The notes under the pieces are model-generated. The model was given only the letters and a program-made list of their open reading frames with translations. It did no database searches and was not told the DNA's origin. From UBA5614 sp963667535 (GTDB lineage: Bacteria; Cloacimonadota; Cloacimonadia; Cloacimonadales; Cloacimonadaceae), in assembly GCA_963667535.2 (NCBI GenBank), contig CAXXDU010000002.1, positions 930,001 to 994,000 of the forward strand: a stretch of DNA of 64,000 bases, given 5' to 3'. Below, in pieces: positions 1 through 11,000 of this stretch; positions within the stretch are counted from its first letter, which is position 1; the number at the start of each line of letters is the position of its first letter. The position numbers and the translations under genes were made by a program.

Positions 1-810
1 CACGATTTATCAGGATTCAGTCATACTTCTTTGATGGCAGTAATTCCCATTATGAACAGGCTGGGGATATCCGTCTGTGCTTTACCTACAGCTATACTCT
101 CTTCCAATACTGAGAATGAAGGTTATCAACTCGTGGACATGACTAATCATCTAGAGGCTTTTTTGGAACACTGGTCCAAACTACATCTGAAATTCGATGC
201 GGTGTATAGCGGATTTCTGAGCTCAGAGCATCAGGTGGAGATTGTCATCAAAGCCATTGCGATGTTCAGAAAGTCACCACAGCTTATTGTGGTAGACCCT
301 GTAATGGCGGATGATGGAGTATTATACAGTTGTTTTAATCGAAACATCATTTCATCCATGCGAAAGCTGATTACTTATGCTGATGTGATTACCCCTAATC
401 TGACGGAAGCAGCGCTATTACTGGATAAGAAATACAATGCAGAGATAGACGTAAGAGAAGTAAAAGCCTGGTGTAAAAAGCTGGCAGAACTTGGACCGAA
501 GTATGTCGTTGTGACAAGTGTGCCGGTCAAGACAGATAAGACTAAAACTTCAGTAATTAGTTATAACCGGATATCAGATAGATTTGCTAAAATGACATGT
601 GAATATTTACCTGTGAATTATCCCGGAACGGGGGATATTTTTACCAGTGTTTTGACAGCCAATCTTTTGAGAGGAATTGAGCTTAAATCTGCCATCCGGA
701 TAGCTGTTCAATTTGTCAGCAAGGCAATCAAGCTTACAATGGTGATGCACAAACCTACTCAGGAAGGTATCTGCCTTGAAAAATCTATCAATCTTTTGAA
801 AAGCAATTGA
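1..810 (+). CDS. Pyridoxal/pyridoxamine kinase, 5' end outside the window
   Basis: The reading frame is already open at base 1 (His-Asp-Leu-Ser-Gly-Phe...), so the gene starts upstream and only its first few codons are missing. The product phosphorylates B6 vitamers (pyridoxal, pyridoxamine, pyridoxine) with ATP in the cytoplasm. The N-terminal GFSHTSLMAVIPIMNRLG and the following LPTAILSSNT match the substrate-binding region of PdxK/PdxY ribokinase-fold enzymes. VDPVMADDG and the NYPGTGDIF motif, whose Asp is the catalytic base, are both present. Length is normal for the family. It is followed by a HAD phosphatase 11 bases downstream, a likely operon partner. PdxK and PdxY cannot be separated by eye. 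Confidence 0.9.
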   Translation, partial: HDLSGFSHTSLMAVIPIMNRLGISVCALPTAILSSNTENEGYQLVDMTNHLEAFLEHWSKLHLKFDAVYSGFLSSEHQVEIVIKAIAMFRKSPQLIVVDPVMADDGVLYSCFNRNIISSMRKLITYADVITPNLTEAALLLDKKYNAEIDVREVKAWCKKLAELGPKYVVVTSVPVKTDKTKTSVISYNRISDRFAKMTCEYLPVNYPGTGDIFTSVLTANLLRGIELKSAIRIAVQFVSKAIKLTMVMHKPTQEGICLEKSINLLKSN

Positions 811-821
811 GCTAATAAACT

Positions 822-1667
822 ATGGAACATCCTCAATATAACTCAATGTGTGTCACTGATTTGGATGGTACTCTCCTAAATCAGAATCATCAGATATCCG
901 AGACTAATATGCAGGCTTTAGAAAAACTGGGAGAACTCAATGTTTGCCGTATTGCAGCAACTGGGAGGTCACTGTATTCACTACATAAAGTACTGACATC
1001 TGACATGCCATTTGATTACGTGATATTTACTACCGGTGCCGGAATAATGGATTGGCGTTCACAGGAAATCCTGCTTTCCAGACATCTCGATGCAGAGATG
1101 GTGCAAAAAGCTCTGGGTATTTTGAATAATAATAAAGCTGATTTTATGTTTCACGCGCCTATACCTGAAAATCACAGATTTGTATATGTAAAAGGCAGAG
1201 GACTTCCGGATTTTTACCGCAGAATCAAACTTTACGAAGATTATGCTCTGCCATTTGATATTGCTGATAACATACCATGGCAAACCGGCACCCAGTTCCT
1301 GATTATCGCAGAAGCGTCAGAATTGGGTTTGTTTGATTTCTATATCAACCAATTCGCTCCGCTCAAGGTTGTGCGGACAACTTCACCACTAGACCATAAG
1401 TCATTGTGGCTGGAAGTATTTGCTCCGGAGGTTTCCAAGGGCAGTGCAGTTGAATATCTGGCAGTCTTGTTGAAGGTCAGATTGGATGATATCGTAGTAG
1501 TCGGCAACGATTATAATGATTGTGAAATGCTCGATTTAACACCTCATGCCTATATCACTGCCAATGCGCCGGTTGATATGCAAAGTAAGTATAAGGTTGT
1601 TGCTGACTATACTGAAAGCGGCTTTGCTGAAGCTGTTAAGGACTGGTTAAAGACTTATTCTGATTAA
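822..1667 (+). CDS. Cof-type HAD-superfamily phosphatase
   Basis: A 281-aa cytosolic hydrolase of the Cof/SPP branch of the HAD superfamily, which dephosphorylates small phosphometabolites. Motif I is DLDGTLLNQN near residue 14, with two catalytic Asp. Motif II is the ATGRS stretch. The C-terminal GNDYNDCEML is motif IV, binding Mg2+. The large C2-type cap between motifs II and III fits the length. The start is uncertain: no good ribosome site precedes 822, and an ATG at 846 (MCVTDLDG) is an alternative. Adjacency to the B6 kinase could suggest a phosphorylated-vitamer substrate, but that is inference only. Confidence 0.85.
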   Translation: MEHPQYNSMCVTDLDGTLLNQNHQISETNMQALEKLGELNVCRIAATGRSLYSLHKVLTSDMPFDYVIFTTGAGIMDWRSQEILLSRHLDAEMVQKALGILNNNKADFMFHAPIPENHRFVYVKGRGLPDFYRRIKLYEDYALPFDIADNIPWQTGTQFLIIAEASELGLFDFYINQFAPLKVVRTTSPLDHKSLWLEVFAPEVSKGSAVEYLAVLLKVRLDDIVVVGNDYNDCEMLDLTPHAYITANAPVDMQSKYKVVADYTESGFAEAVKDWLKTYSD

Positions 1668-1708
1668 CAATATAACTGAAATTACAATTAATATAAGGTG
1701 ATGAAATT

Positions 1709-2038
1709 ATGCTTACTATCTTTTTACTTCTTTGTTCAAATGTTTTTATGACCTTTGCCTGGTATGGGCATCTCAAATACCGCCAGGCTCCGATTATAGC
1801 AGTTATCCTCATTAGCTGGATGATTGCCTTTGCAGAATATTGCTTTATGGTTCCTGCTAACCGGATAGGAAGCTATCACTTTAGTGTAGCACAATTAAAG
1901 ACAATACAGGAAGTAATCACACTGGTTGTTTTTTCGGGGTTTTCGGTATTTTACCTTAAGGAGAGCCTCAAATGGAATTATGTGGTTGGTTTCTTTTTTA
2001 TCATTGTAGCAGTTTTCTTCATCTTTAAAAAATGGTGA
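1709..2038 (+). CDS. DMT-like small membrane protein (DUF486 family)
   Basis: A 109-aa inner-membrane protein with about four hydrophobic segments. The central stretch AFAEYCFMVPANRIG and the following QLKTIQEVITL are typical of the DUF486 family, a half-size relative of drug/metabolite transporters. No substrate is known for the family. An AAGGTG ribosome site lies 7 bases before the ATG. It ends just before a bidirectional terminator and converges on the giant PEGA gene. Confidence 0.8.
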   Translation: MLTIFLLLCSNVFMTFAWYGHLKYRQAPIIAVILISWMIAFAEYCFMVPANRIGSYHFSVAQLKTIQEVITLVVFSGFSVFYLKESLKWNYVVGFFFIIVAVFFIFKKW

Positions 2039-2039
2039 T

Positions 2040-2090
2040 AAAAAAAGAAGTCCGTAACCCGGTATAACCAGGCTACGGACTTTATTAAAT
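2040..2090. terminator. Bidirectional intrinsic terminator
   Basis: The left arm AAGTCCGTAACC (2048-2059) pairs with GGCTACGGACTT (2071-2082) around an 11-base loop. Read on the minus strand the hairpin is followed by a T-rich run (2041-2047), which suits the 3' end of the giant minus-strand gene. On the plus strand the tail is only TTTATT. It separates two convergent genes. Confidence 0.85.
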
Positions 2091-2099
2091 TGTAGTTAT

Positions 2100-5000
2100 T
2101 TAGTTTCTAATCAGTAAGACCTTAACGGTTTTTGTCAGGTCACTACTCTTATATCTAATCAAATAGAATCCATTAGAACACATTCTACCGGCTTTATCTC
2201 TTCCATCCCATGACAATGTATATCTTCCCTTTGAGAATACACCTAATTTCTTAATCACTTCACCCTTAGAAGAGTAAATGACGAGTTCGGCATTATTATT
2301 ATTTGTCACATCAAGCTTGATATTAGCTGATGTGGCAAACGGATTGGGATATACATCAATACTTGCGAGAGGAATAATGGTTGGGTCTTCAATTCCGACT
2401 CCGGCTGATTGGATAATAGTAACTGTTCTTGAGCCTCCAGTCCAGGCAATGTGGACATAACCTGTACGCTGTGTGGGAACCGGATTAGCTGCAAAGACTA
2501 CGTTAAATGATCCGTTCAATACCCCGTTGGCAGGAGCTACTGACAACCAGCTTTCTGTTTCAGTAACTGTCCAGGAAGTATTGGAAGTAATGGTGAATGT
2601 AGTAGTTCCACCAAAGTTGGAAACATTCTGCAGAATAGGATTTACAGTAAGCGTAGCAGGAGCACCGGATTGAATCACAGCCATTTCCTGGATTAATCCG
2701 CTTCCGGTTAATCTGATTACACCAGTGCGGGATGCTGTGCCGGGATTTGCAACGTATGTAATAGTAATACTGCCATTGTTGCTTCCATTTGCAGGAGAAA
2801 CTGATAACCAGCTTACAGATTCAGTTATTGTCCAAGCAATATTAGATTCTATTAAGGAAGACGTTACACCCGCCTCGTAGCTAACGTTCTGAACTGCCGG
2901 ATTAAATGAAAGAGAAGGCGGAGTAGCATCTTGTGTTACAGTAACAGTTCTTGTGATTCCATTGCCTGTAACAATAAACTGTCCTGAACGTGGCGTAGTG
3001 GAACTATTCACGTCATATGCAACTGATAAAGTACCACTATTGTTGCCATCCAACGGAGCTACAGAGAACCAGCTTTCAGTTTCCAATACTGACCATGCAA
3101 CATTGGAAGAAACTTCAAACGAAGTTGTTCCTTCAGGATAGGTAACGTTCTGCAGATCGGGAGATACTGTTAAGAAAGGTTGACCTGCTGCCTGAGTAAC
3201 AGTCACAGTCCTGGTAATATCGCTTCCGGTTATCGTTATTGTGCCGATACGTAATACGGAAGCCATATTAGCATCATAGTTCACGGTTATCACACCGTTG
3301 TTGACACTGCCAAGAGGTGATGCTGTTAACCAATCTTCGGTTTCTGTGACAGTCCAGGTAACATTGGAGTTAACGTTAAATGAAGTGGAACCGGCTTGGT
3401 TTGTAACATTCTGGTTAGCAGGTGTAACAGTCAGTGCTAACTGAGTGCCTGTGAATAGCTGGGCGGTATTAGCCTGAATATTTGTAACAATGAAACTGGT
3501 TGGAGACCAGATATATTGAGGCTTCTGAACTGTATATACAGCTCCTGCTCCGTGATTCATAACAAACTGATGAGGTGTATTGAAACCTGTATCGACTCCA
3601 TCCATCAGGATGTCAGCATCTGTCGGATTTGAGGTAATAAAAACAGTATAGGTTTGAGTACTTCCTGTGAATAACTGAGAAGTATTTGCAGTAATATTAG
3701 TAACGGCAAATGTCTCAGGCATCCAGACATATCCAATCTTCTGAACAGAATATACAGCGCTGGAGCCATAATTCATGGTGAAGATATGTGGTGTATTAAA
3801 TCCTGAATCGACACCATCAATGAAAATATCAGCATCAGTAGGCAGAGATGTGATATTGGCAGTATATGTCATAATTGTACCCACAAAGTTCTGCGCGGCA
3901 TTAGCATGGATATTGGTAACAACATAGTTGGCCGGTGACCAGGTATATCCTGGCATTTGCACTGTGTATGTTGCATTTGTACCATAGTCCATCACAAACT
4001 GATACGGAGTATTAAATCCTGAATCGACACCGTTAACAAAGATGTCAGCATTTGCAGGACTGGATGTGATATTAACCGTATAAGCCAGCAGGGTACCATT
4101 GAACAAGAGGTCAGTATTAGCGTGAATACCATTGACAACTGCAAATGGAGGTAACCAGCTATACCCTGGTTTTTGAACCGAATATGTGGCATTTGTGCCG
4201 GAATTTACAGTAAACAAATGAGGTGAATTAAATCCAGAGTCCTGATCGTTAATAAAGATATCGGCATCTGTAGGATTGGATGTAACATTTACCACATATG
4301 TGAGTAAGGTTCCCACAAAATTCTGACTGGTATTTGCCTGAAGATTTGTTATTACAAAAGACTCAGGTGACCAGCTGTAATCTACGTTCTTTACTTTGAT
4401 GGTTGCATTGGAACCATAGGGCAGTACAAGCTGGCAAGGAGTGTTCATTCCTGTGTCTTCATTACCGATATAGACATCAGCATTGCTGGGTGTGGAAGTG
4501 ATATTCACAACATAGGTAATTTGAGAACCGACAAAATTCCTGCTGGTATTTTCCTGGATATTATTTACAACGAAACTGGATGGCAACCAGGTGTAGCCTG
4601 GTTTTTGGAGAGTATAGGTCGCACTTGAACCATAATTCATCATAAATTGGTATGGAGTATTAAATCCTGAATCAACACCATTCACATAGATATCTGAACC
4701 TGAAGGTGAAGAAGTAATATCAACAGTGTAAGCCACAATTGTACCGGTGAAATTCTGGCTGGTATTTGCCTGAATATTCGTTACCACGAAATTAGCAGGG
4801 GTAAAAGTATATCCTGGTTTCTGTACGGAGTAATTATCATTACTGCCGTAATTCAGGGTAAATGTATGAGGAGTATCGAATCCTGTATCATCACCATCAG
4901 TATAAATATCTGCGCCAATAGGTGTAGATGTGATTTCGACAGTGTACGTTACAGATGAACCATTAAATGTCTTAGTCAGATTTGATGTAATATTATTAAC

Positions 5001-8000
5001 AACAAAACTGGCTGGTGCAAAGTTGTAACCTGTTTTCCGTACTGAATAAGTTGCGCTGGTACCATAATTCATGTTGAATTGATGAGGCGTGTTATATCCT
5101 GTATCAACTCCATCTCTGTAAATATCAGCATTATCAGGGACAGAAATAATATCGACAGTATGAACGATAATTGTTCCTACAAAATGACTGTTCCAGTAAC
5201 TATGGATATTGTTGATTACAAAGGAGGAGGGTACCCACGTATATCCGGCTTTCTGAACCGAATATGTTGCGGAGGTGCCATAGTTCATAACAAACTGATG
5301 TGGAGTATTAAATCCCGAGTCCTGACCATTAACAAAAATATCAGCATCCGATGGTGCAGATGTAATATCAACAGGATATGTGATAATCGTTCCTGTAAAT
5401 AACTGAGATGCATTTGCCTGGATATTGCTGACCAAGAAAAATGCAGGTGACCAGGTGTATCCTTCTTTTTGAACAGTATATCTCGCACTGGAATTATATT
5501 CCAGTACAAACTGATGAGGGCTATTAAATCCTGTGTCAGTTCCATCCACAAAGATGTCTGCATCAGTGGGATTTGAAGTAATATTCACAGTATAAGTTAG
5601 TATTGTTCCAGTGAAAGCCTGGCTGGTATTAGCCATGATATTAGTAACCACAAAGTTTGCAGGAGTGTAAGAATAACCGGCTTTTTGGACTGTGTAAACT
5701 CCACCCGCACCCTGAGCTAAGATAAATTGATGGGGTGTATTAAATCCAGTATCCACTCCACCTTCAAAAATATCTGCCCCTGTCGGGTTGGAAGTAATAT
5801 CAACAGTATAAGTTATCAAGGTACCGATAAAGTTACGGCTGGTATTTGCCTGAATATTGGTTACTACAAAGTTAGTCGGATTCCAATAATATGCTGCATT
5901 CTGGACTGTATAAGTGGCATTTGTTCCATAGTTCATAACAAACTGATGAGGAGTATTAAATCCCGAATCCTGACCATTAACAAAGATATCTGAATTGGTC
6001 GGAGTAGAAGTAATATCCACTGTGTAAGTTATGATTGTACCCGTGAATGCCTGGCTTGTATTAGCTTGAATGTTAGTAACAGGGAAACTTGCAGGAGACC
6101 ATGTATATCCGGCTTTTTGAACCGTGTAGGTGGCTTCTGTACCGTAGTCCAGTGTAAAGATATGCGGTGTATTGAAGCCTGAGTCAAATCCATTAACAAA
6201 GATATCAGCATCGCTCGGAGTGGAGGTAAGATTAACGGTATAAGTTAATATAATACCGTTTATTAACTGGCTGATATCTGATTGGATATTTGTAACAACA
6301 AATGGATCTGGTTGCCATACATACCCAGGTTTGTTTAATGTATAGCTTGCACTGCTTCCATAAGTCATTACGAAGCGATGCGGAGTATTGAATCCTGTAT
6401 CTATTCCATTAACAAAGATATCAGCATCTGATGGAGTGGATGCAATATCAACATTATATGTTATTAGTGTTCCGACAAAGTTAACACTGTAATTTTCCTG
6501 TAGAAACTCAATTCCATAATTGGGCGGTTCCCAAGTGTATCCAGCTTTATGAACTGTATAAAATGCACTTGTTCCATAGTTTGAAATGAATTGATGTGGA
6601 GTATTATATCCGGTATCAATGCCACCAACAAAGATGTCAGCATCGGCAGGAGTAGATGTAACATCAACCGTATAAGTGAGTAATGTTCCAACAAAAAGCT
6701 GACCGGTATTTGCTTGAAGATTATTTATCACAAACTCAGTTGGTAACCAGGTGTATCCCGGTTGTTCTACATAGTAAGTTATATAAGTACCATAATCCAG
6801 CACAAACCGATGTGGTGTTGTGAAACCGGTGTCTGTATCGTTGTTATTCCTACCTATTACATCGTTATAATTTCGGATAAATATCTCTGCTCCACTCGGA
6901 TTAGAGGTAATATCTACAGTGTAGGTTAGTAATGTTCCTTCAAAATTCATGCTCGTATTTTCCTGGATACTAGTTACATAAAAATTACCAGGGGACCACG
7001 TATAACCTGCTTTTTGAACGGTATAGTTAGCATTACTTCCATAATTCAAAATAAACTGGTGAGGTGAGTTGAAGCCTGTGTCAACACCTCCGACAAAGAT
7101 ATCCGCATCAGATGGGGATGAAGTAATGTCAACTGTATAAGTCAGTATTGTTCCCACAAAGTGTTGGCTTGTGTTTGCCTGAATATTTTCAACGGAGAAA
7201 ATTTCTGGTTCAAATGAATAACCCGGCATGTCGACTGAATAAACGTCGCTTGAACCATAAGTCATGACAAACTGATGTGGGGTAGTATACATATCATTTT
7301 TAAGTCCATTTACGTTAATATTCGCACCTGAGGGAGTCGATGTAATGTCAACAGTATAAGTAAGCAGAGATCCTTCAAAAAGCTGACTCAGGTTTGTCTG
7401 GATATTATTTACTACGAAATTTTCCGGTGACCACGAATATCCGGCTTTTTGAACTGTGTAAGTTGCACTAGAGCCGTAATTCATGATAAACTGATGTGGA
7501 GTGTTGTATCCAGAATCCACTCCGCCGACAAAGATATCTGCTTCAGATGGAGCAGAGGCGATATCTACAGTGTAGGTTATAATTGTACCCGCAAAAGCCT
7601 GGCTGAGATTGGACTGGATGTTTGTAACTGCATAATCAGCCGGAGCCCATGTGTAACCTGCTTTTTGCAGAGTATAAGTTGCATTGCTTCCATAATCAAG
7701 CACAAACTGATGAGGTGAATTGTATCCGGTGTCAACTCCACCGACAAAGATATCTGCATCTGATGGAGTAGATGTTATATCCACAGTATAGGTAAGTATG
7801 GTTCCAACAAAATTCTGACTTGTATTCTCTTGTATGTTGTTTACATAAAACTGTTCTGGTGCCCATGTGTATCCGGGCTTTTCTACAAAGTAAGTTTCAT
7901 TCGAGCCATATTCAAGCACAAACTGATGAGGCGTCGAATATCCTGTGGATAAGCCAGAGAAGGACCTGCCTCCTATGATTGAATAGGTTCTTACGAAAAT

Positions 8001-11000
8001 CTCAGCACCACTTGGATTGGAAGTAATATCTACAGTATAAGTAAGTTTTGTGCCGGTAAATAACTGACTGGTACTCTCCTGTATGTTCTCAACCGGGAAA
8101 CTCTCCGGAGACCAGGTATATCCCGCTTTTTGAACAGTATATATCGCATTACTGCCATAATCAAGCACAAACTGATGAGGTGAGTTATAGCCTGTGTCTA
8201 TGCCATCTACAAAAATATCTGCCTCAGAAGGTGTAGATGTGATATCTACAGTATAAGTAAGCAGAGTACCGGTGAAATGCTGACTCTCATTTTGTGATAT
8301 ATCAGAAACAAGGAAATCAGCTGGTTGCCAGGTATAACCGGCTTTTTGGACAGTATATGTTGCACTGTCGCCTGGCGATAAGGCAAATTGGTGTGGTGTT
8401 GTGAAACCTGAATATACCTCATTGACATAAATGCTGGCATTTGTGGGCGTAGAAGTGATTTCCACAACATAAGCGATTTGTGTACCTGTAAAGTTTTGAC
8501 TCGTATTAGTCCGAATATCGTTTACTGCAAAGCTCTCAGGCAACCAGGTATATCCTACCTTCTGAACAGAATAATTAGCATTTGTGCCATAGTTCATTAC
8601 AAACTGATGTGGTGTGTTGTATCCTGTGTCAATTCCGTCAACAAAGATATCAGCATCGGCTGGAGAAGAAGTAATATCAACCGTATATGTGTTAATTGTG
8701 CCGATAAATACCTGGCTTGTATCAGCTTGTATATTGATAACAGAGAAATTATCCGGTGACCAGGTATAGCCCGGCATAGATAAATAATACAAGGCGCTGG
8801 TGCCATAATTCATGACGAACTGATGTGGTGTGGTATACAAAGCCGGTCTTGATGCACCAATGTGAATTAATGCACCAGAAGGAATTGATGTAATATCTAC
8901 AGTATAAGTTAGTAAAGTGCCAACAAATTCCTGGCTAGTGTTTTCTTGAATATTTGTAATTGCAAGATCAGCCAGAGACCAGGTGTAACCATCGGCTTGC
9001 ACGGAGTATGTAGCGCTTGTACCATAATCCATAACAAATTGGTGAGGGGTGTTGAATCCTGAATCGATACCATCCACTATGATGTTTGCATCAGTCGGTA
9101 TGGATGTAATGTCAACAGTATAAGTAAGCAAAGTACCAGTAAAATTCTGACTTGTATCAGCCGAAATATCTGAGATAACAAAATCAACTGGATCCCATGA
9201 GTAGCCTGCCTTTTGGACAGTATATGTTACATTTGTTCCTTCAGGTAATAGGAACTGGTAAGGAGTCTTTAATCCTGTGTCCTCTCCATCTGCAAAGATA
9301 TCTGCATCTGTAGGGTAAGAAGTTATATCAACATAGAAGGAGGTCTGTGTACCGGTGAAGTTCATGCTGGTATTAGCTCTGATACTTGAAACAACGAAAT
9401 CAACTGGCAACCAACTATAAGCAGTTTTTTGAACTGTGTAGATTGCACTTGTTCCATATTCCATAATAAATTGATGAGGCGTTTTGAAACCTGAATCTGT
9501 ACCACCTATATAAATATCAGCATCTGTAGGCGTAGAAGTAATATCTACAGTGTAAGTAATAATAGTTCCGGTAAAGTTTTGGTTTTTATTTTCTTGAATA
9601 TTGGTTACTACAAATTCTGTAGGTGTAAAAGTATAACCGGGCATTTCCACTGTATAAGTCGCACTGGTTCCATAATTCATAACAAACTGGTGTGGAGTTG
9701 TATTATGAATTTCTCTGACTCCATTGACTAATATAACTGCACCGGCGGGTGTCGAAGTAATATCAACCGTATAAGTAAGTAATGACCCGAGAAAATATCC
9801 GGCTTGATTCTCCTGAATATTTGTAACAACAAAATCAGCCATGTTGTCAAAGCTGTATCCTGTTTTCTGTACTGTATAAGTTGCACTCGTTCCATAATCC
9901 ATAATAAACTGATGCGGAGTGTTGTATCCTGAGTCAACTCCACCGATAAAAATATCAGCATCTGATGGCGAAGAAGTAATATCAACAGTAAAAGTCTGCA
10001 GAGTTCCTGTAAACACCTGGCTGGTATTTGCCTGGATGTTGGAAACAGGGAAACTAGTTGGCGACCAGTTATATCCTGCTTTCTGCGCAGCAAAGGTCGC
10101 ATTAGTACCATAATCCAGAGTGAATGTATGGGGAGTATTGTAACCTGAATCCACATTATGACTACCCAGGTATGTATATGTGCTCATCGGATATACTATC
10201 CATTGTGAGTCCTCGGTATTGGTGCCTGCAGAAAGAGTCCAATTCGTTGTAGGGGACGAGATTGACGGTTTTCGGACTATAGTGTGATCAAGTAAAGCTG
10301 TCGTTACACCGGCAACATCCCAAGCAACTCCAGGATTGGTTTCAACTACTCCTATGGCATCAATCAGTGTCGTACCATTAAACAACCCCAGGGCATCATT
10401 ACCGTTAAAAAATGTTACTGTGCTATTTATATCCGCCTTAATTAAAATCTCTGGACTGGCACCTGGATTGGCTATGATATATACATCATTATTAGCTAAC
10501 GTACCAGTCAACGCTAAAACTGTTGACCAAGGATTTCCATTTGTTCCAAGTTTAACTGAGTATTGAGTCAAATCAACAGCTTGTCCGGTTCCATTGAAAA
10601 TTTCGATAGCCTTATTGTTTGAAATGCCTTCAATATATTCTGAGAAAAACAGGTTGGTTGCAAGTGGAGATGGGTTGATACCACTCACAATAATATCAGC
10701 TCCGGTAGGAGTGGAAGATATGTCTACGGTATAAGTAAGAATGCTTCCTGTAAAAGCCTGACTGGTATTAGCCTGAATGTTATTAACAGGAACGCTTGCA
10801 GGTAACCATGAATATCCGGCTTTTTGAACAGAATAGGTAGCACTGGTTCCATAATTCATAATAAACTGATGAGGAGTATTATAGCCGGAATCTACCCCCC
10901 CAACAAAGATATCTGCATTAGAAGGTGATGAACTAATATCAACAGTATAAGGGATTAGTGTCCCAGTAAAAGCCTGACTGGTATCTGCCTGGATATTAGT

